DNA from: an uncultured Microbulbifer sp.
Lineage (GTDB): Bacteria; Pseudomonadota; Gammaproteobacteria; Pseudomonadales; Cellvibrionaceae
Direction of reading: 5' to 3'
DNA length: 64,000 nucleotides
Assembly: GCF_947489355.1 (NCBI RefSeq)
Contig: NZ_CANLDD010000006.1
Location: 62,001-126,000, forward strand
The notes under the pieces were generated by a model. It made no database searches. It was not told the DNA's origin and saw nothing but the letters and a program-made list of their open reading frames with translations. This document shows positions 55,829-64,000 of this stretch, one piece after another; position 1 is the stretch's first letter; each line of letters begins with the position of its first letter. The position numbers and the translations under genes are program-made.

Positions 55829-58426
55829 ATGCAAGAGCAGTACAATCCCTCTGCTGTCGAAGCTTCCGCCCAGGCATTCTGGGAGGCACAAAAGAGCTTC
55901 GAGGTTAAGGAAAACACCGACAGGGAAAAGTTCTACTGCCTGTCCATGTTCCCGTATCCCAGTGGCAAACTCCATATGGGGCATGTGCGCAACTACACCA
56001 TTACCGATGTGATTTCCCGTTACCATCGCATGCAGGGTAAAAATGTCCTGCATCCTATGGGCTGGGACGCCTTTGGCCTGCCCGCTGAAAACGCGGCAAT
56101 CCAGCACAAGACCGCTCCGGCCAAGTGGACCTATACCAATATCGACTACATGAAGGGACAGCTGAAAGCCCTCGGCTTCGGCTTTGACTGGTCCCGCGAG
56201 CTAGCCACCTGCCAGCCTTCCTACTACCGGTGGGAACAGTGGTTTTTCACCCGATTATACGAGAAAGGCCTGGTTTACAAGAAGAATGCCGCCGTCAACT
56301 GGTGCCCGCACGACCAGACGGTGCTGGCCAATGAGCAGGTGGAGGACGGGGCCTGCTGGCGTTGCGGCACTGCAGTTGAGCGCCGCGAACTGTCACAGTG
56401 GTTTATCAAGATTACCGACTATGCGGAGGAATTGCTCAGCGACCTGGACAAACTGCCAGACTGGCCCGAACAGGTACGTACCATGCAGCGCAACTGGATC
56501 GGCAAGAGTCGCGGTGTGGAACTGAGCTTCGCCCTGCCTGAGACCGTGGCTGGTATGGACCACTTCGACGTCTACACCACCCGTCCGGACACCCTCATGG
56601 GTGTCACCTATCTCTCCCTGGCCGCCGAACATCCCATCGCCCTGGCGCTGGCGCAAAGCAACCCGGGACTGAACGCATTTATTGCCGAGTGCAAAAGGCA
56701 GTCCCTGTCCGAGGCCGATATAGCCACCATGGACAAAAAAGGCATGGACACCGGACTGAAGGCCATTCATCCCATCAGTGGTCAAGAGGTGTCCGTATGG
56801 GTGGCCAACTATGTATTGATGGAGTACGGTTCTGGCGCCGTCATGGCGGTGCCCGCACACGATCAACGCGACTGGGAATTTGCGCATAAATACCGACTGC
56901 CTCTGGTACAGGTTGTAGAACCCACCGATGGCCGGGTCGTCGATCTGGACAGGGAGGCCTTTACCGAAAAAGGCAGGCTGGTGAATTCCGGCTGTTTTGA
57001 CGGGCTGGACTTTGAAGGGGCCTTGAGTGCGATCTCCGAGGCACTGATCGCCACCGGCAGGGGCCGCGTAACCACCAACTACCGCCTGCGCGACTGGGGC
57101 GTGTCCCGCCAGCGCTACTGGGGCGCACCCATCCCCATGTATAACCTGGCCAACGGCAATGAAATCCCGGTGCCTGCGCAAAAACTGCCCATTTTACTGC
57201 CAGAAGAGGTGACGCTGGACGGGGTCCGGTCCCCCATCAAGGCCGATCCCGAGTGGCGTAAGGACGAACTTAACGGCGTCCCGGTTGAACGGGAAACCGA
57301 CACCTTCGACACTTTTATGGAATCCAGCTGGTACTACGCCCGCCACACCTGCCCGGACTTTGAACAGGGTATGCTCGACCCCGATCGCGCCAACTACTGG
57401 CTGCCTGTCGACCAGTATGTCGGCGGTATCGAACATGCCATTTTGCACCTGCTCTATGCGCGTTTCTTCCACAAGCTGATGCGCGACGAGGGCCTGCTCA
57501 ACAGCGACGAGCCTTTTAAGCAGCTGCTTTGTCAGGGGATGGTGTTGGCGGAGTCCTTCTACAAGGAGGAAAATGGTCACAAGACCTGGATCAACCCCTC
57601 CGATGTGGATGTCGAACGCGATGAGAAGGGCAAACCGATCAAAGCCATTGAACGCGCCACCGGTAAGGCGGTTATCTCAGGCGGCGTGATAAAGATGTCC
57701 AAGTCCAAAAACAACGGCGTAGACCCCCACGCCGCTGTAGAACAGTATGGCGCGGACACGGTGCGCCTGTTCACCATGTTCGCGGCACCGCCGGAACAAA
57801 CGTTCGAGTGGCACAACGCCGGTGTCGAGGGGGCCAGCCGTTTCCTGCGCAAATTGTGGAAGACGGTGTATGCCCATGTTACAGCCGGCGCCAGTCAGAC
57901 CGAATTTGACCGACAGGCCTTGAATGACAGACAGCAGCAGTTGCGCCGCAAAACACACGAAACCATCCAGAAAGTGGGCGATGACTACGGCCGCCGCCAG
58001 ACTTTCAACACGGCCGTTGCGGCAGTGATGGAACTGCTCAATGCGGTGGGCAAACTGGCCGAGCGGGACAGCGAGCAGGGGCTCGCCGTTGAGCGCGAAG
58101 CTCTGCAGGCCGCCGTACTGTTACTGGCTCCGATTACCCCCCACATCTGTCACCAATTGTGGCAAACCCTGGGAAACACCAACGACCTGATTGATACTCC
58201 CTGGCCCGAGGTGGATAAACAGGCCCTGGTACGCTCAACCATCACTCTCGTGGTACAAGTCAATGGCAAGGTGCGCGCAAAACTGGACGCACCGGCAGAT
58301 GCGGATAACAAGGCCCTGGAAAAACTCGCTCTGGCCGACAACAAGGTGCAGAAATTTCTTGGGGAAGCCACTGTGCGCAAAGTGGTCGTGATACCGGGTA
58401 AACTGGTCAATATCGTCGCAAAATAA
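55829..58426 (+). CDS. leuS: Leucyl-tRNA synthetase
   Basis: 865 residues, standard length. It charges tRNA-Leu. HIGH is HMGH at 49-52 within [16 protein letters not shown]. The editing CP1 domain runs from about 220 to 410 ([13 protein letters not shown]). KMSKS is at 622-626 ([14 protein letters not shown]). The anticodon-binding and C-terminal domains are complete. It is the head of leuS-lptE-holA. Confidence 0.98.
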   Translation: MQEQYNPSAVEASAQAFWEAQKSFEVKENTDREKFYCLSMFPYPSGKLHMGHVRNYTITDVISRYHRMQGKNVLHPMGWDAFGLPAENAAIQHKTAPAKWTYTNIDYMKGQLKALGFGFDWSRELATCQPSYYRWEQWFFTRLYEKGLVYKKNAAVNWCPHDQTVLANEQVEDGACWRCGTAVERRELSQWFIKITDYAEELLSDLDKLPDWPEQVRTMQRNWIGKSRGVELSFALPETVAGMDHFDVYTTRPDTLMGVTYLSLAAEHPIALALAQSNPGLNAFIAECKRQSLSEADIATMDKKGMDTGLKAIHPISGQEVSVWVANYVLMEYGSGAVMAVPAHDQRDWEFAHKYRLPLVQVVEPTDGRVVDLDREAFTEKGRLVNSGCFDGLDFEGALSAISEALIATGRGRVTTNYRLRDWGVSRQRYWGAPIPMYNLANGNEIPVPAQKLPILLPEEVTLDGVRSPIKADPEWRKDELNGVPVERETDTFDTFMESSWYYARHTCPDFEQGMLDPDRANYWLPVDQYVGGIEHAILHLLYARFFHKLMRDEGLLNSDEPFKQLLCQGMVLAESFYKEENGHKTWINPSDVDVERDEKGKPIKAIERATGKAVISGGVIKMSKSKNNGVDPHAAVEQYGADTVRLFTMFAAPPEQTFEWHNAGVEGASRFLRKLWKTVYAHVTAGASQTEFDRQALNDRQQQLRRKTHETIQKVGDDYGRRQTFNTAVAAVMELLNAVGKLAERDSEQGLAVEREALQAAVLLLAPITPHICHQLWQTLGNTNDLIDTPWPEVDKQALVRSTITLVVQVNGKVRAKLDAPADADNKALEKLALADNKVQKFLGEATVRKVVVIPGKLVNIVAK

Positions 58427-58507
58427 AATTGCAATCAAAGCCGGACGCACAGCGCGTTCGGTTCCCTTTGGCAAAAGTTCTGATCGACCGATTCAATCAG
58501 GTGGTTT

Positions 58508-59032
58508 ATGAAAAAAATCGCACGCCGAATTATTACCCTGGTGTTTGCCTTTTCAGTTATCAGTTGTGGCTGGCACCTGCGCGGCGCACCCAAGAATTTC
58601 CCTCCGGGCAGTACTATTTATATATTCAGCGAGAATCCGCGCAGTGATATCGCAGAGGAACTGAGCCGCCTGCTGCATAATAGTGGTGTGGCTATTGCGC
58701 CATCGCCCATGGACGCGGACTATGTACTGACCATTCACACAGAAACCGAGCGCAAGCTCACTGTCGCTGTAGACTCAGAGGGCCGCGCATCTGAGTATGA
58801 GCTGATTACCAGCGCTGTTTACAGTATTCGTACTGGCAGTGGGGAGACTCTGTTGAATAAGGCCCAGGCGGACGTCTACCGCGCCCTGGTGTGGGATGTC
58901 TCGGAGATCGTCAGCAAGGGCGAGGAGGAACGCTTGCTGCGCGCGGAGATGCGCCGGGAACTGATCGGCCGAATAATCGACCGGTTGCGCCGCATAGATG
59001 CCAATGCGCCCTTAGAAGACAAAAGCTACTAG
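58508..59032 (+). CDS. lptE: LPS-assembly lipoprotein LptE
   Basis: 174 residues. Signal peptide ends in the lipobox VISC with C20. The start CGWHLRGA is characteristic. Aggtgg precedes the ATG. LptE plugs LptD in the outer membrane and helps insert lipopolysaccharide. 81 bp after leuS. Confidence 0.93.
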   Translation: MKKIARRIITLVFAFSVISCGWHLRGAPKNFPPGSTIYIFSENPRSDIAEELSRLLHNSGVAIAPSPMDADYVLTIHTETERKLTVAVDSEGRASEYELITSAVYSIRTGSGETLLNKAQADVYRALVWDVSEIVSKGEEERLLRAEMRRELIGRIIDRLRRIDANAPLEDKSY

Positions 59033-59046
59033 GCGTTGCTGCTCCA

Positions 59047-60051
59047 ATGCGTATCCCACCCCATCAGCTGCAACCACACCTCGGCAAGGGGCTTGCCCCG
59101 GTCTATATTATTTCCGGTGACGAGCCGCTTCAGGTGCAAGAGTGCTGCGACCAAGTGCGCGCTGCGGCAAAAGCACACGGCTTTAGTGAGCGTGAACTTC
59201 TGCACGCAGAGCACAATTTCGACTGGGGATTACTACTCGCCTCTGCGGGCAATATGTCCCTTTTTGCGGAAAAAAAACTGATCGAGGTACGCGTGCCCAG
59301 CGGTAAGCCAGGAGACAAAGGCAGCAAGGCCCTGCGGGAATTTGCCAAACGCACCCGCCAGGATTTGATACTGCTGATCGTGCTCCCCAAGCTGGATAGA
59401 TCCCAACAAAATAGCAAGTGGGTCAAGGCCCTGGAGAAGGACGGGGTACTTGTTCAGGTCTGGCCGGTGAGTGCCGGGGAAATGCCCCGTTGGATCAACC
59501 AGCGACTGAGCACAGCCGGGCTGAGCGCGGAACCGGAGGCAATACAGATTCTCGCTGAACGGGTTGAGGGCAACCTGCTTGCCGCGAGCCAGGAGGTGGA
59601 GAAGCTGAAGCTTTTGAATTCCGATGAACGCATTACCGTCGAGCGGTTGGCACATAGTATCACCAGCTCTGCCCGGTACAGCGTGTTCGACCTGATAGAT
59701 AGAGCCCTGGCTGGAGAGGCTGAAAAATCCATTAAAACCTTAGAAGGGCTGCGAACGGAAGGTATAGAGCCCCCGGTTGTACTCTGGGCACTGGCCAGGG
59801 AAATACGCTCACTGCTGGACATTGGGGATAAACTTGCGCAGGGCCAACCCCTGGGACGCCTGGTACGCATCCAAAAACGCCAACCGCTTGTACAGTCCGC
59901 TCTTTCGCGCCTGAGTCCCCGGCAACTGGAAACCCTGCTTCTACGCGCGCGCGCTATTGACACTGCAATCAAGGGTGGGGCCGCACACCAGTCTCCCTGG
60001 ACTGGCCTGCTGGAACTCACTCTGAATCTATGTGGTTATCACTGCTTGTGA
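59047..60051 (+). CDS. holA: DNA polymerase III subunit delta
   Basis: 334 residues from the ATG at 59047, 14 bp after lptE; an upstream frame overlaps lptE and is wrong. The N-terminus APVYIISGDEPLQVQE is the delta ATPase-like fold start. VFDLIDRALAGEAEKSI and the C-terminal helices (collar region) are also typical. It opens the sliding clamp within the clamp loader. Confidence 0.95.
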   Translation: MRIPPHQLQPHLGKGLAPVYIISGDEPLQVQECCDQVRAAAKAHGFSERELLHAEHNFDWGLLLASAGNMSLFAEKKLIEVRVPSGKPGDKGSKALREFAKRTRQDLILLIVLPKLDRSQQNSKWVKALEKDGVLVQVWPVSAGEMPRWINQRLSTAGLSAEPEAIQILAERVEGNLLAASQEVEKLKLLNSDERITVERLAHSITSSARYSVFDLIDRALAGEAEKSIKTLEGLRTEGIEPPVVLWALAREIRSLLDIGDKLAQGQPLGRLVRIQKRQPLVQSALSRLSPRQLETLLLRARAIDTAIKGGAAHQSPWTGLLELTLNLCGYHCL

Positions 60052-60146
60052 CCGCTGACACTTATCATACTATGGCCCCAGGCCGTGGACTTGCATGATA
60101 GAGGGTACCTGCCAAAAGCGGTTTATTGTAGATCTCAACAACAGGT

Positions 60147-60173
60147 AACCCCTCCCCTGCACAGGGAGGGGTT
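60147..60173. terminator. Strong hairpin between holA and csgA
   Basis: Perfect 10-bp stem aacccctccc / gggaggggtt with a 7-base loop, between the convergent holA and csgA genes. No T-run follows on either side, so it may slow polymerase or protect mRNA ends rather than terminate alone. Confidence 0.55.
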
Positions 60174-60198
60174 GATGATTACCAGATAGCTGACACTA

Positions 60199-61377
60199 TT
60201 AGTTTTGTACAATAGTGGCCAGGTTGTTGGTACCAGTCTGATGCACGTTGGCCATGTTGAAACCATTTGACTGGTCCACGAAAGCAGCGTTGTCATTGCC
60301 GGATTGACCGAGATGTGCGCTTTGTTCAAAGCCATTCTGGGAGACAACAATCAGGTTGTCAGCACCCAGGTCCTGGTGGATTTCAGCCAGGTTCAGCTCG
60401 CCCACTTGATCAATATCCACGGTATTGGAACCACCTTCACTGAACCCAAGTGCAGTGTTACTGTTTCCGGACTGATCGATCGTGACGATGTTCATATCGC
60501 CATTCTGGGAGAACCCGGTCATATTGCCATCACCCACTTGAACCAGCGTGGCTGTGTTATTGTTCCCAAACTGGTTCATATCGCCAGAATTGAAACTGTC
60601 AAACTGAGTAACGGTGGCAGCATTGTCAGCGCCCACCTGGTAGGTCACACTGGCGTTGTCGCTACCACCCTGAGCGATAGTGGCCAGGTTGTTAACACCA
60701 ACCTGGGCCAGATCCTGATAGTGGAAATCCCCGGTCTGTAGCAAATTTGCGGTGTTCTCAGCGCCTTCCTGATAGACGATTCCCACGTTTCCATCACCTA
60801 TCTGACCGCCATTGAATCCATCTGAAGACGCATACCGGGTGCTGTTCCACACACCATTGCCATCCCCGGTCTGGGTGCTGGTGAAGAAGTTCGCATCCCC
60901 TTCCTGATGCAGAGCGGACATATTGTCATTGCCCTCTTGCAACATATCGACATAGTTAAAGTTGGACTGGCTGTACTGGTCAATATACAGTGTGTTCTCG
61001 CTGCCCATCTGTCCCGCATAGGCAGTATTCCCTGAGCCCTCCCACTGATGCAGAATGCTCCTATTGCCTTCACCCTCTTGATAGCTAGAGGCTTCAGAGC
61101 CCTCCTGCATCCACTGGTCGGTTTCCGACCAATTGCGATTGCCGATTTGTGTCTGATCAATATAGTTGCCGTCAGCAAAAGACTGGTAGGCGCTTGCCCG
61201 ATTGTCATTGCCTTCCTGCCACTGGTAAGTGGCGTTATTTGTAGACTGGTCCAACTGGGTTATATTTGCCCCATTGTCATTGCCAGACTGTATTTGATCT
61301 CCGACGTTACCATCGGCTAGAACTTGGCCGGCACCGGCAAGCAGGGCTATCGCGGCAGCAAGTGATAGTTTTTTCAT
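60199..61377 (-). CDS. csgA: Major curlin subunit CsgA, enlarged
   Basis: 392 residues from the ATG at 61377, with agaggaag upstream. Signal peptide MKKLSLAAAIALLAGAGQVLA. About 16 imperfect repeats of 22-24 residues follow with the curlin pattern Q-x-G-x-x-N-x-A, such as QSGNDNGANITQLDQ, QVGADNAATVTQFDS and QTGTNNLATIVQN. E. coli CsgA has five repeats in about 150 residues, so this fibre subunit is much longer. It is exported by CsgG and polymerises at the cell surface on CsgB. Confidence 0.93.
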   Translation of the reverse strand: MKKLSLAAAIALLAGAGQVLADGNVGDQIQSGNDNGANITQLDQSTNNATYQWQEGNDNRASAYQSFADGNYIDQTQIGNRNWSETDQWMQEGSEASSYQEGEGNRSILHQWEGSGNTAYAGQMGSENTLYIDQYSQSNFNYVDMLQEGNDNMSALHQEGDANFFTSTQTGDGNGVWNSTRYASSDGFNGGQIGDGNVGIVYQEGAENTANLLQTGDFHYQDLAQVGVNNLATIAQGGSDNASVTYQVGADNAATVTQFDSFNSGDMNQFGNNNTATLVQVGDGNMTGFSQNGDMNIVTIDQSGNSNTALGFSEGGSNTVDIDQVGELNLAEIHQDLGADNLIVVSQNGFEQSAHLGQSGNDNAAFVDQSNGFNMANVHQTGTNNLATIVQN

Positions 61378-61431
61378 GGATGTTTCTTCCTCTAATTTAA
61401 CTGAAAATACAAACGAAAATAACACAGCACA

Positions 61432-61911
61432 TTAGTCATACTGCACTATTTGCACTGCGTGGTTGTCACCAAACTGCGCGACAAATCCAAATAAACCATT
61501 CCCATTTTGGATAATATTTGCAGAATTTCTCTGACCAACCTGATCGATCAGTGCGATATTACCCGTACCATATTGAATAGCTGCCGCCTGGTTATAGCCA
61601 CCAAACTGGGATATGGCCGCATAGTTCACATCACCAGTTTGCTGAATGACTGTTTCATTGGAATAACCTTCCTGCATCAGGATTGCCTGATTAAATTGGC
61701 CAGACTGGGAGATTTCCGCTGAGTTATAGTCGCCAATCTGGGCTATCTGAACCAACTGCCCTTTAATCGGATCATCCCTAAGTAAAAGAAGATCCAATGC
61801 GCCCTGGCCGGATAGCAACTCATCGTGGTGGTCCAGATCATCCGCCCAGACACTGGGCAAAGAAAACAGGAATAGAAACACAGAAAAGGCAATCGCATTG
61901 CTAGCGCTCAT
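61432..61911 (-). CDS. csgB: Curli nucleator CsgB
   Basis: 159 residues from the ATG at 61911 (gggg six bases upstream); an ATG at 61947 is the alternative. Signal peptide ends near VWA. The mature part has five curlin repeats (QIGDYNSAEISQSG, QQTGDVNYAAISQ, QYGTGNIALIDQVGQRN). It seeds CsgA fibres on the outer membrane. 54 bp upstream of csgA, same strand. Confidence 0.88.
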   Translation of the reverse strand: MSASNAIAFSVFLFLFSLPSVWADDLDHHDELLSGQGALDLLLLRDDPIKGQLVQIAQIGDYNSAEISQSGQFNQAILMQEGYSNETVIQQTGDVNYAAISQFGGYNQAAAIQYGTGNIALIDQVGQRNSANIIQNGNGLFGFVAQFGDNHAVQIVQYD

Positions 61912-62260
61912 GCAGAACCCCAAAAAGATAAAGAAACACACCGCCATAGGTCCGCCAACTGTGTCACTATAAAAACAATGGAGAGAGAAATAAATCGGAA
62001 GAAAGCGTATTTCTTGTATCCTTATTACAGAAAAAATACGACTTTTGTATGAGTATTTGTGAATTTAAGAGTGAAGTTTTCAGACCTATGAAAAACAGCA
62101 TCTCTTGTTAAAGTGCAACAACACCTATTGAAAAAATTAATCATAAAAGTTCAGCGATTAGGAAATATCGGCTAATGGATTTTATCAATACAGACAATAG
62201 GAATAAAATAAAAGTAAAACCATACCAACCAACAACCCGGTAAGTTGTAGGCTTGTTGAT
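61912..62260. promoter_or_regulatory. Spacer before csgB, likely csgBA promoter
   Basis: 349 bp of AT-rich DNA between csgG and csgB. Its length and the separate start of csgBA suggest a promoter for the fibre subunits. I could not assign a CsgD-type operator with confidence. Confidence 0.45.
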
Positions 62261-63112
62261 TTATAATACCTTTATCGGAGTTTCAGCATACTCACTCAAT
62301 ACAGAAGCCGGATATTCCCTACTATCCTGTAATGCCCAAAGGTTGGAATTTACTCCCTGGGAGATCAGGTGTATTACTGCTGCCTCAATAGCAGACAACA
62401 CACAGAGCTGTGCAGGGTCATTGGTTGTCGTCCCGGCCTCAATCTCCAGTAGCCGCTTGTACTCTACGAACTGATAGACATCACCCTGTATCTGACGTGA
62501 CAAGATTTTTTTACTAGTGAGAACACTACTGAGAACCCTGCCACTGCGCACATCCACCGCGCGTAGATTGACGGTAACCTCATCCACGCGATATTGCTGC
62601 GAAATACCTATACCAAAATATCGAATGCCTGCACCTCCGGTTTTAATGTTTGTTTCATAGGCAACAATGCCACCCTCAAGCATTATGTTTGCCGACATAA
62701 GAGATGGCAGTTCAAAAGGTGGAATGTTACCCTGCTCCTTTATGGCTGCACGAATTATTTTTCTTTCAGTCAGTAGGTTTTGGAGCCCCTCCCTTTCCAG
62801 GGTTACAAACCAGCCAGATTCATTCAGAACCTGCACCAGCATCGCAGCTGCCCCCTGTGTAACCGCTGTTGAGAACGAACTGGCTGGAGCCGGCCTGTAC
62901 TGGCCTGTCAGATCGCTAAAACCATACACCGCAACAACTATCTTTCCTCTTGGAGAAGGTAAGCTCAGTAAGTCCACGAAGGTACTCATCCTGTCAGTCA
63001 GGGTTGCTTTCTGCTTTCCAGGACCGAATAGGGCCTCGCCGGTTTTTTGAAAAAAACTACAACCACCAATAAAAAAAATCAAGACAACAAAAATAGTTCT
63101 CAACAACATCAT
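62261..63112 (-). CDS. csgG: Curli secretion channel lipoprotein CsgG
   Basis: 283 residues from the ATG at 63112, with aaggg five bases upstream. Lipobox FIGGC with C18. VVAVYGFSDLTGQYRP, then FVTLEREGLQNLLTERKIIR are CsgG hallmarks, and the mid-protein ANIMLEGGIVAYETN... leads to the barrel strands. Nine CsgG subunits form the outer-membrane pore for CsgA and CsgB. Confidence 0.95.
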   Translation of the reverse strand: MMLLRTIFVVLIFFIGGCSFFQKTGEALFGPGKQKATLTDRMSTFVDLLSLPSPRGKIVVAVYGFSDLTGQYRPAPASSFSTAVTQGAAAMLVQVLNESGWFVTLEREGLQNLLTERKIIRAAIKEQGNIPPFELPSLMSANIMLEGGIVAYETNIKTGGAGIRYFGIGISQQYRVDEVTVNLRAVDVRSGRVLSSVLTSKKILSRQIQGDVYQFVEYKRLLEIEAGTTTNDPAQLCVLSAIEAAVIHLISQGVNSNLWALQDSREYPASVLSEYAETPIKVL

Positions 63113-63159
63113 CGCTGCCCTTAAAAAATACAAAAGCGCCATCCGCTGACAAAAACATG

Positions 63160-63570
63160 CTAATTTCCAGGATCCAGGCCGACAACCACGATCTCGGAAA
63201 CCTCCCCTGTAACAGCATCAGTAATGGTTATGGTCAGAGTGCCATCCACGTCGACAATATTAACGATAAAATCATCTGTAACCAAAGTGCCATCATTACC
63301 GTTTCCCACATCGGTAAGCAACTGTGACAGCAGTCTGGATTCTAAAGTATCTGTAAACCTGTCCAAAGAAGAAATACCCGAAAATGGTGAATTATCGGCC
63401 TTTGGGTCCCTCTTACTATTTTGTGCGCTTGCATTATTCAACAGATAGTTGCCATTTAACGGATTCCCGCCAAAAGAGGGATTTACTGGTGTGTAAATCA
63501 GCTCTGTAGCCGAACCACTACATGGTAAAACTGAACAAAAGGCGACGACAAACAAATTCCATTTTCTCAT
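63160..63570 (-). CDS. csgF: Curli assembly protein CsgF
   Basis: 136 residues with a signal peptide (ends near GSA). The mature N-terminus TELIYTPVNPSFGGNPLNG is the CsgF segment that plugs the CsgG pore. It overlaps the csgE stop by one base (TGATG). CsgF helps CsgB sit on the surface. Confidence 0.94.
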   Translation of the reverse strand: MRKWNLFVVAFCSVLPCSGSATELIYTPVNPSFGGNPLNGNYLLNNASAQNSKRDPKADNSPFSGISSLDRFTDTLESRLLSQLLTDVGNGNDGTLVTDDFIVNIVDVDGTLTITITDAVTGEVSEIVVVGLDPGN

Positions 63571-63968
63571 CAGATCTCTTCTCCTGCCAAATCCAGATTT
63601 TGAGAGAATAATTCCTGTAATTTTTGCTGCCGCACATTATTGTCAATCTGCGTAGCTGCACTCTCTATAACCTCCGCAAGCCTTCTTCGCCCAGGATATA
63701 TTATTGTTTTAAATACCTGTTTATTCTCATAGGTAACCCAGACTACGCTCCCCCATCTGGCAGAAGGTCTCTCATGAACAGTCAGATTATATTCAAATTC
63801 GGATAATGTTGCCGACAGGTAAAGAGAGAGGGAGCGAGAAAATTCATGGCCTATACCACTTACAGTGTCATCGATAACCAACCCTGTCAGCAGAGAATCC
63901 TCTGCTTCCAGATCCTCCAAATCCTGGGAAAACCCACTCAAAGCAAGTAAAGAAAAAATAATTACCAT
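63570..63968 (-). CDS. csgE: Curli chaperone CsgE
   Basis: 132 residues from the ATG at 63968, near the window edge. Short hydrophobic leader (IIFSLLALSGFS). DDTVSGIGHEFSRSLS is the family's entry block; HERPSARWGSVVWV and YPGRRRLAE follow. CsgE caps CsgG on the periplasmic side and delivers CsgA. First visible gene of csgEFG. Confidence 0.92.
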   Translation of the reverse strand: MVIIFSLLALSGFSQDLEDLEAEDSLLTGLVIDDTVSGIGHEFSRSLSLYLSATLSEFEYNLTVHERPSARWGSVVWVTYENKQVFKTIIYPGRRRLAEVIESAATQIDNNVRQQKLQELFSQNLDLAGEEI

Positions 63969-64000
63969 GAACAGGATCTTAAAGATACGAAAATCATTAA

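Noticed and set aside
60199-61947. Regular repeats that might be mistaken for a CRISPR or DNA satellite
   Set aside because: They are coding curlin repeats in csgA and csgB, imperfect at DNA level with no spacer structure.
1-64000. tRNA and rRNA genes, riboswitches
   Set aside because: No cloverleaf, rRNA or known riboswitch core was recognised by eye. A covariance search (tRNAscan-SE, Rfam) would settle this.

Overview
The window reads as the chromosome of a marine-type gammaproteobacterium. The gene content (an Entner-Doudoroff cluster, an lnt/leuS/lptE/holA housekeeping block, a curli operon, an OlsF-type aminolipid synthase) and moderate GC point to the Cellvibrionales and Alteromonadales-like groups; Microbulbifer is my best guess. 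That placement is inference from gene content, not from a marker-gene comparison.

Left third (1-26 kb), accessory. It starts with a gene-poor stretch carrying a hairpin-forming dispersed repeat. An MFS transporter gene broken by a one-base frameshift faces a secreted Vgb-like beta-propeller gene. Three repeat elements follow, then a two-gene unit (FAD-dependent dehydrogenase plus ThDP-dependent enzyme). A five-gene minus-strand unit encodes a periplasmic adaptor, an ABC permease, an ABC ATPase, a LytS-type kinase and a LytTR regulator. After a GNAT gene and an FG-GAP secreted protein come a large secreted protein with a fibronectin-like segment and a MACPF-like signature, and a small secreted protein. 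From about 21.5 to 24.8 kb all genes point the same way (acyltransferase, LysE exporter, methyltransferase, small membrane protein). Each is followed by an imperfect palindrome that looks like an integron attC site, although no integrase is in view.

Middle (26-41.8 kb). A 1648-residue Rhs protein ends in an HNH-type nuclease tip and is followed at once by a SUKH-like immunity gene. Beyond a structured non-coding gap lies the sugar block edd-zwf-pgl-eda-gap-pyk on the minus strand, with a LacI-family regulator diverging from edd. Together these genes take glucose-6-phosphate through the Entner-Doudoroff route to pyruvate. The divergent promoter region holds two HexR-type palindromes and another inverted repeat. 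One copy of the dispersed repeat sits between zwf and pgl.

Right third (41.8-64 kb), mostly core genome. It holds a DUF6279 lipoprotein, a class 1c aminotransferase, OlsF preceded by and overlapping a truncated LpxH-like phosphoesterase, and a DUF1820 protein. Then come miaB-ybeZ-ybeY-corC-lnt, a YfcH-like epimerase, YdcF- and YbeL-like genes, leuS-lptE-holA, and finally the curli genes csgE-csgF-csgG and csgB-csgA on the minus strand. CsgA here is enlarged, with roughly 16 imperfect curlin repeats. I saw no rRNA, tRNA or CRISPR array.
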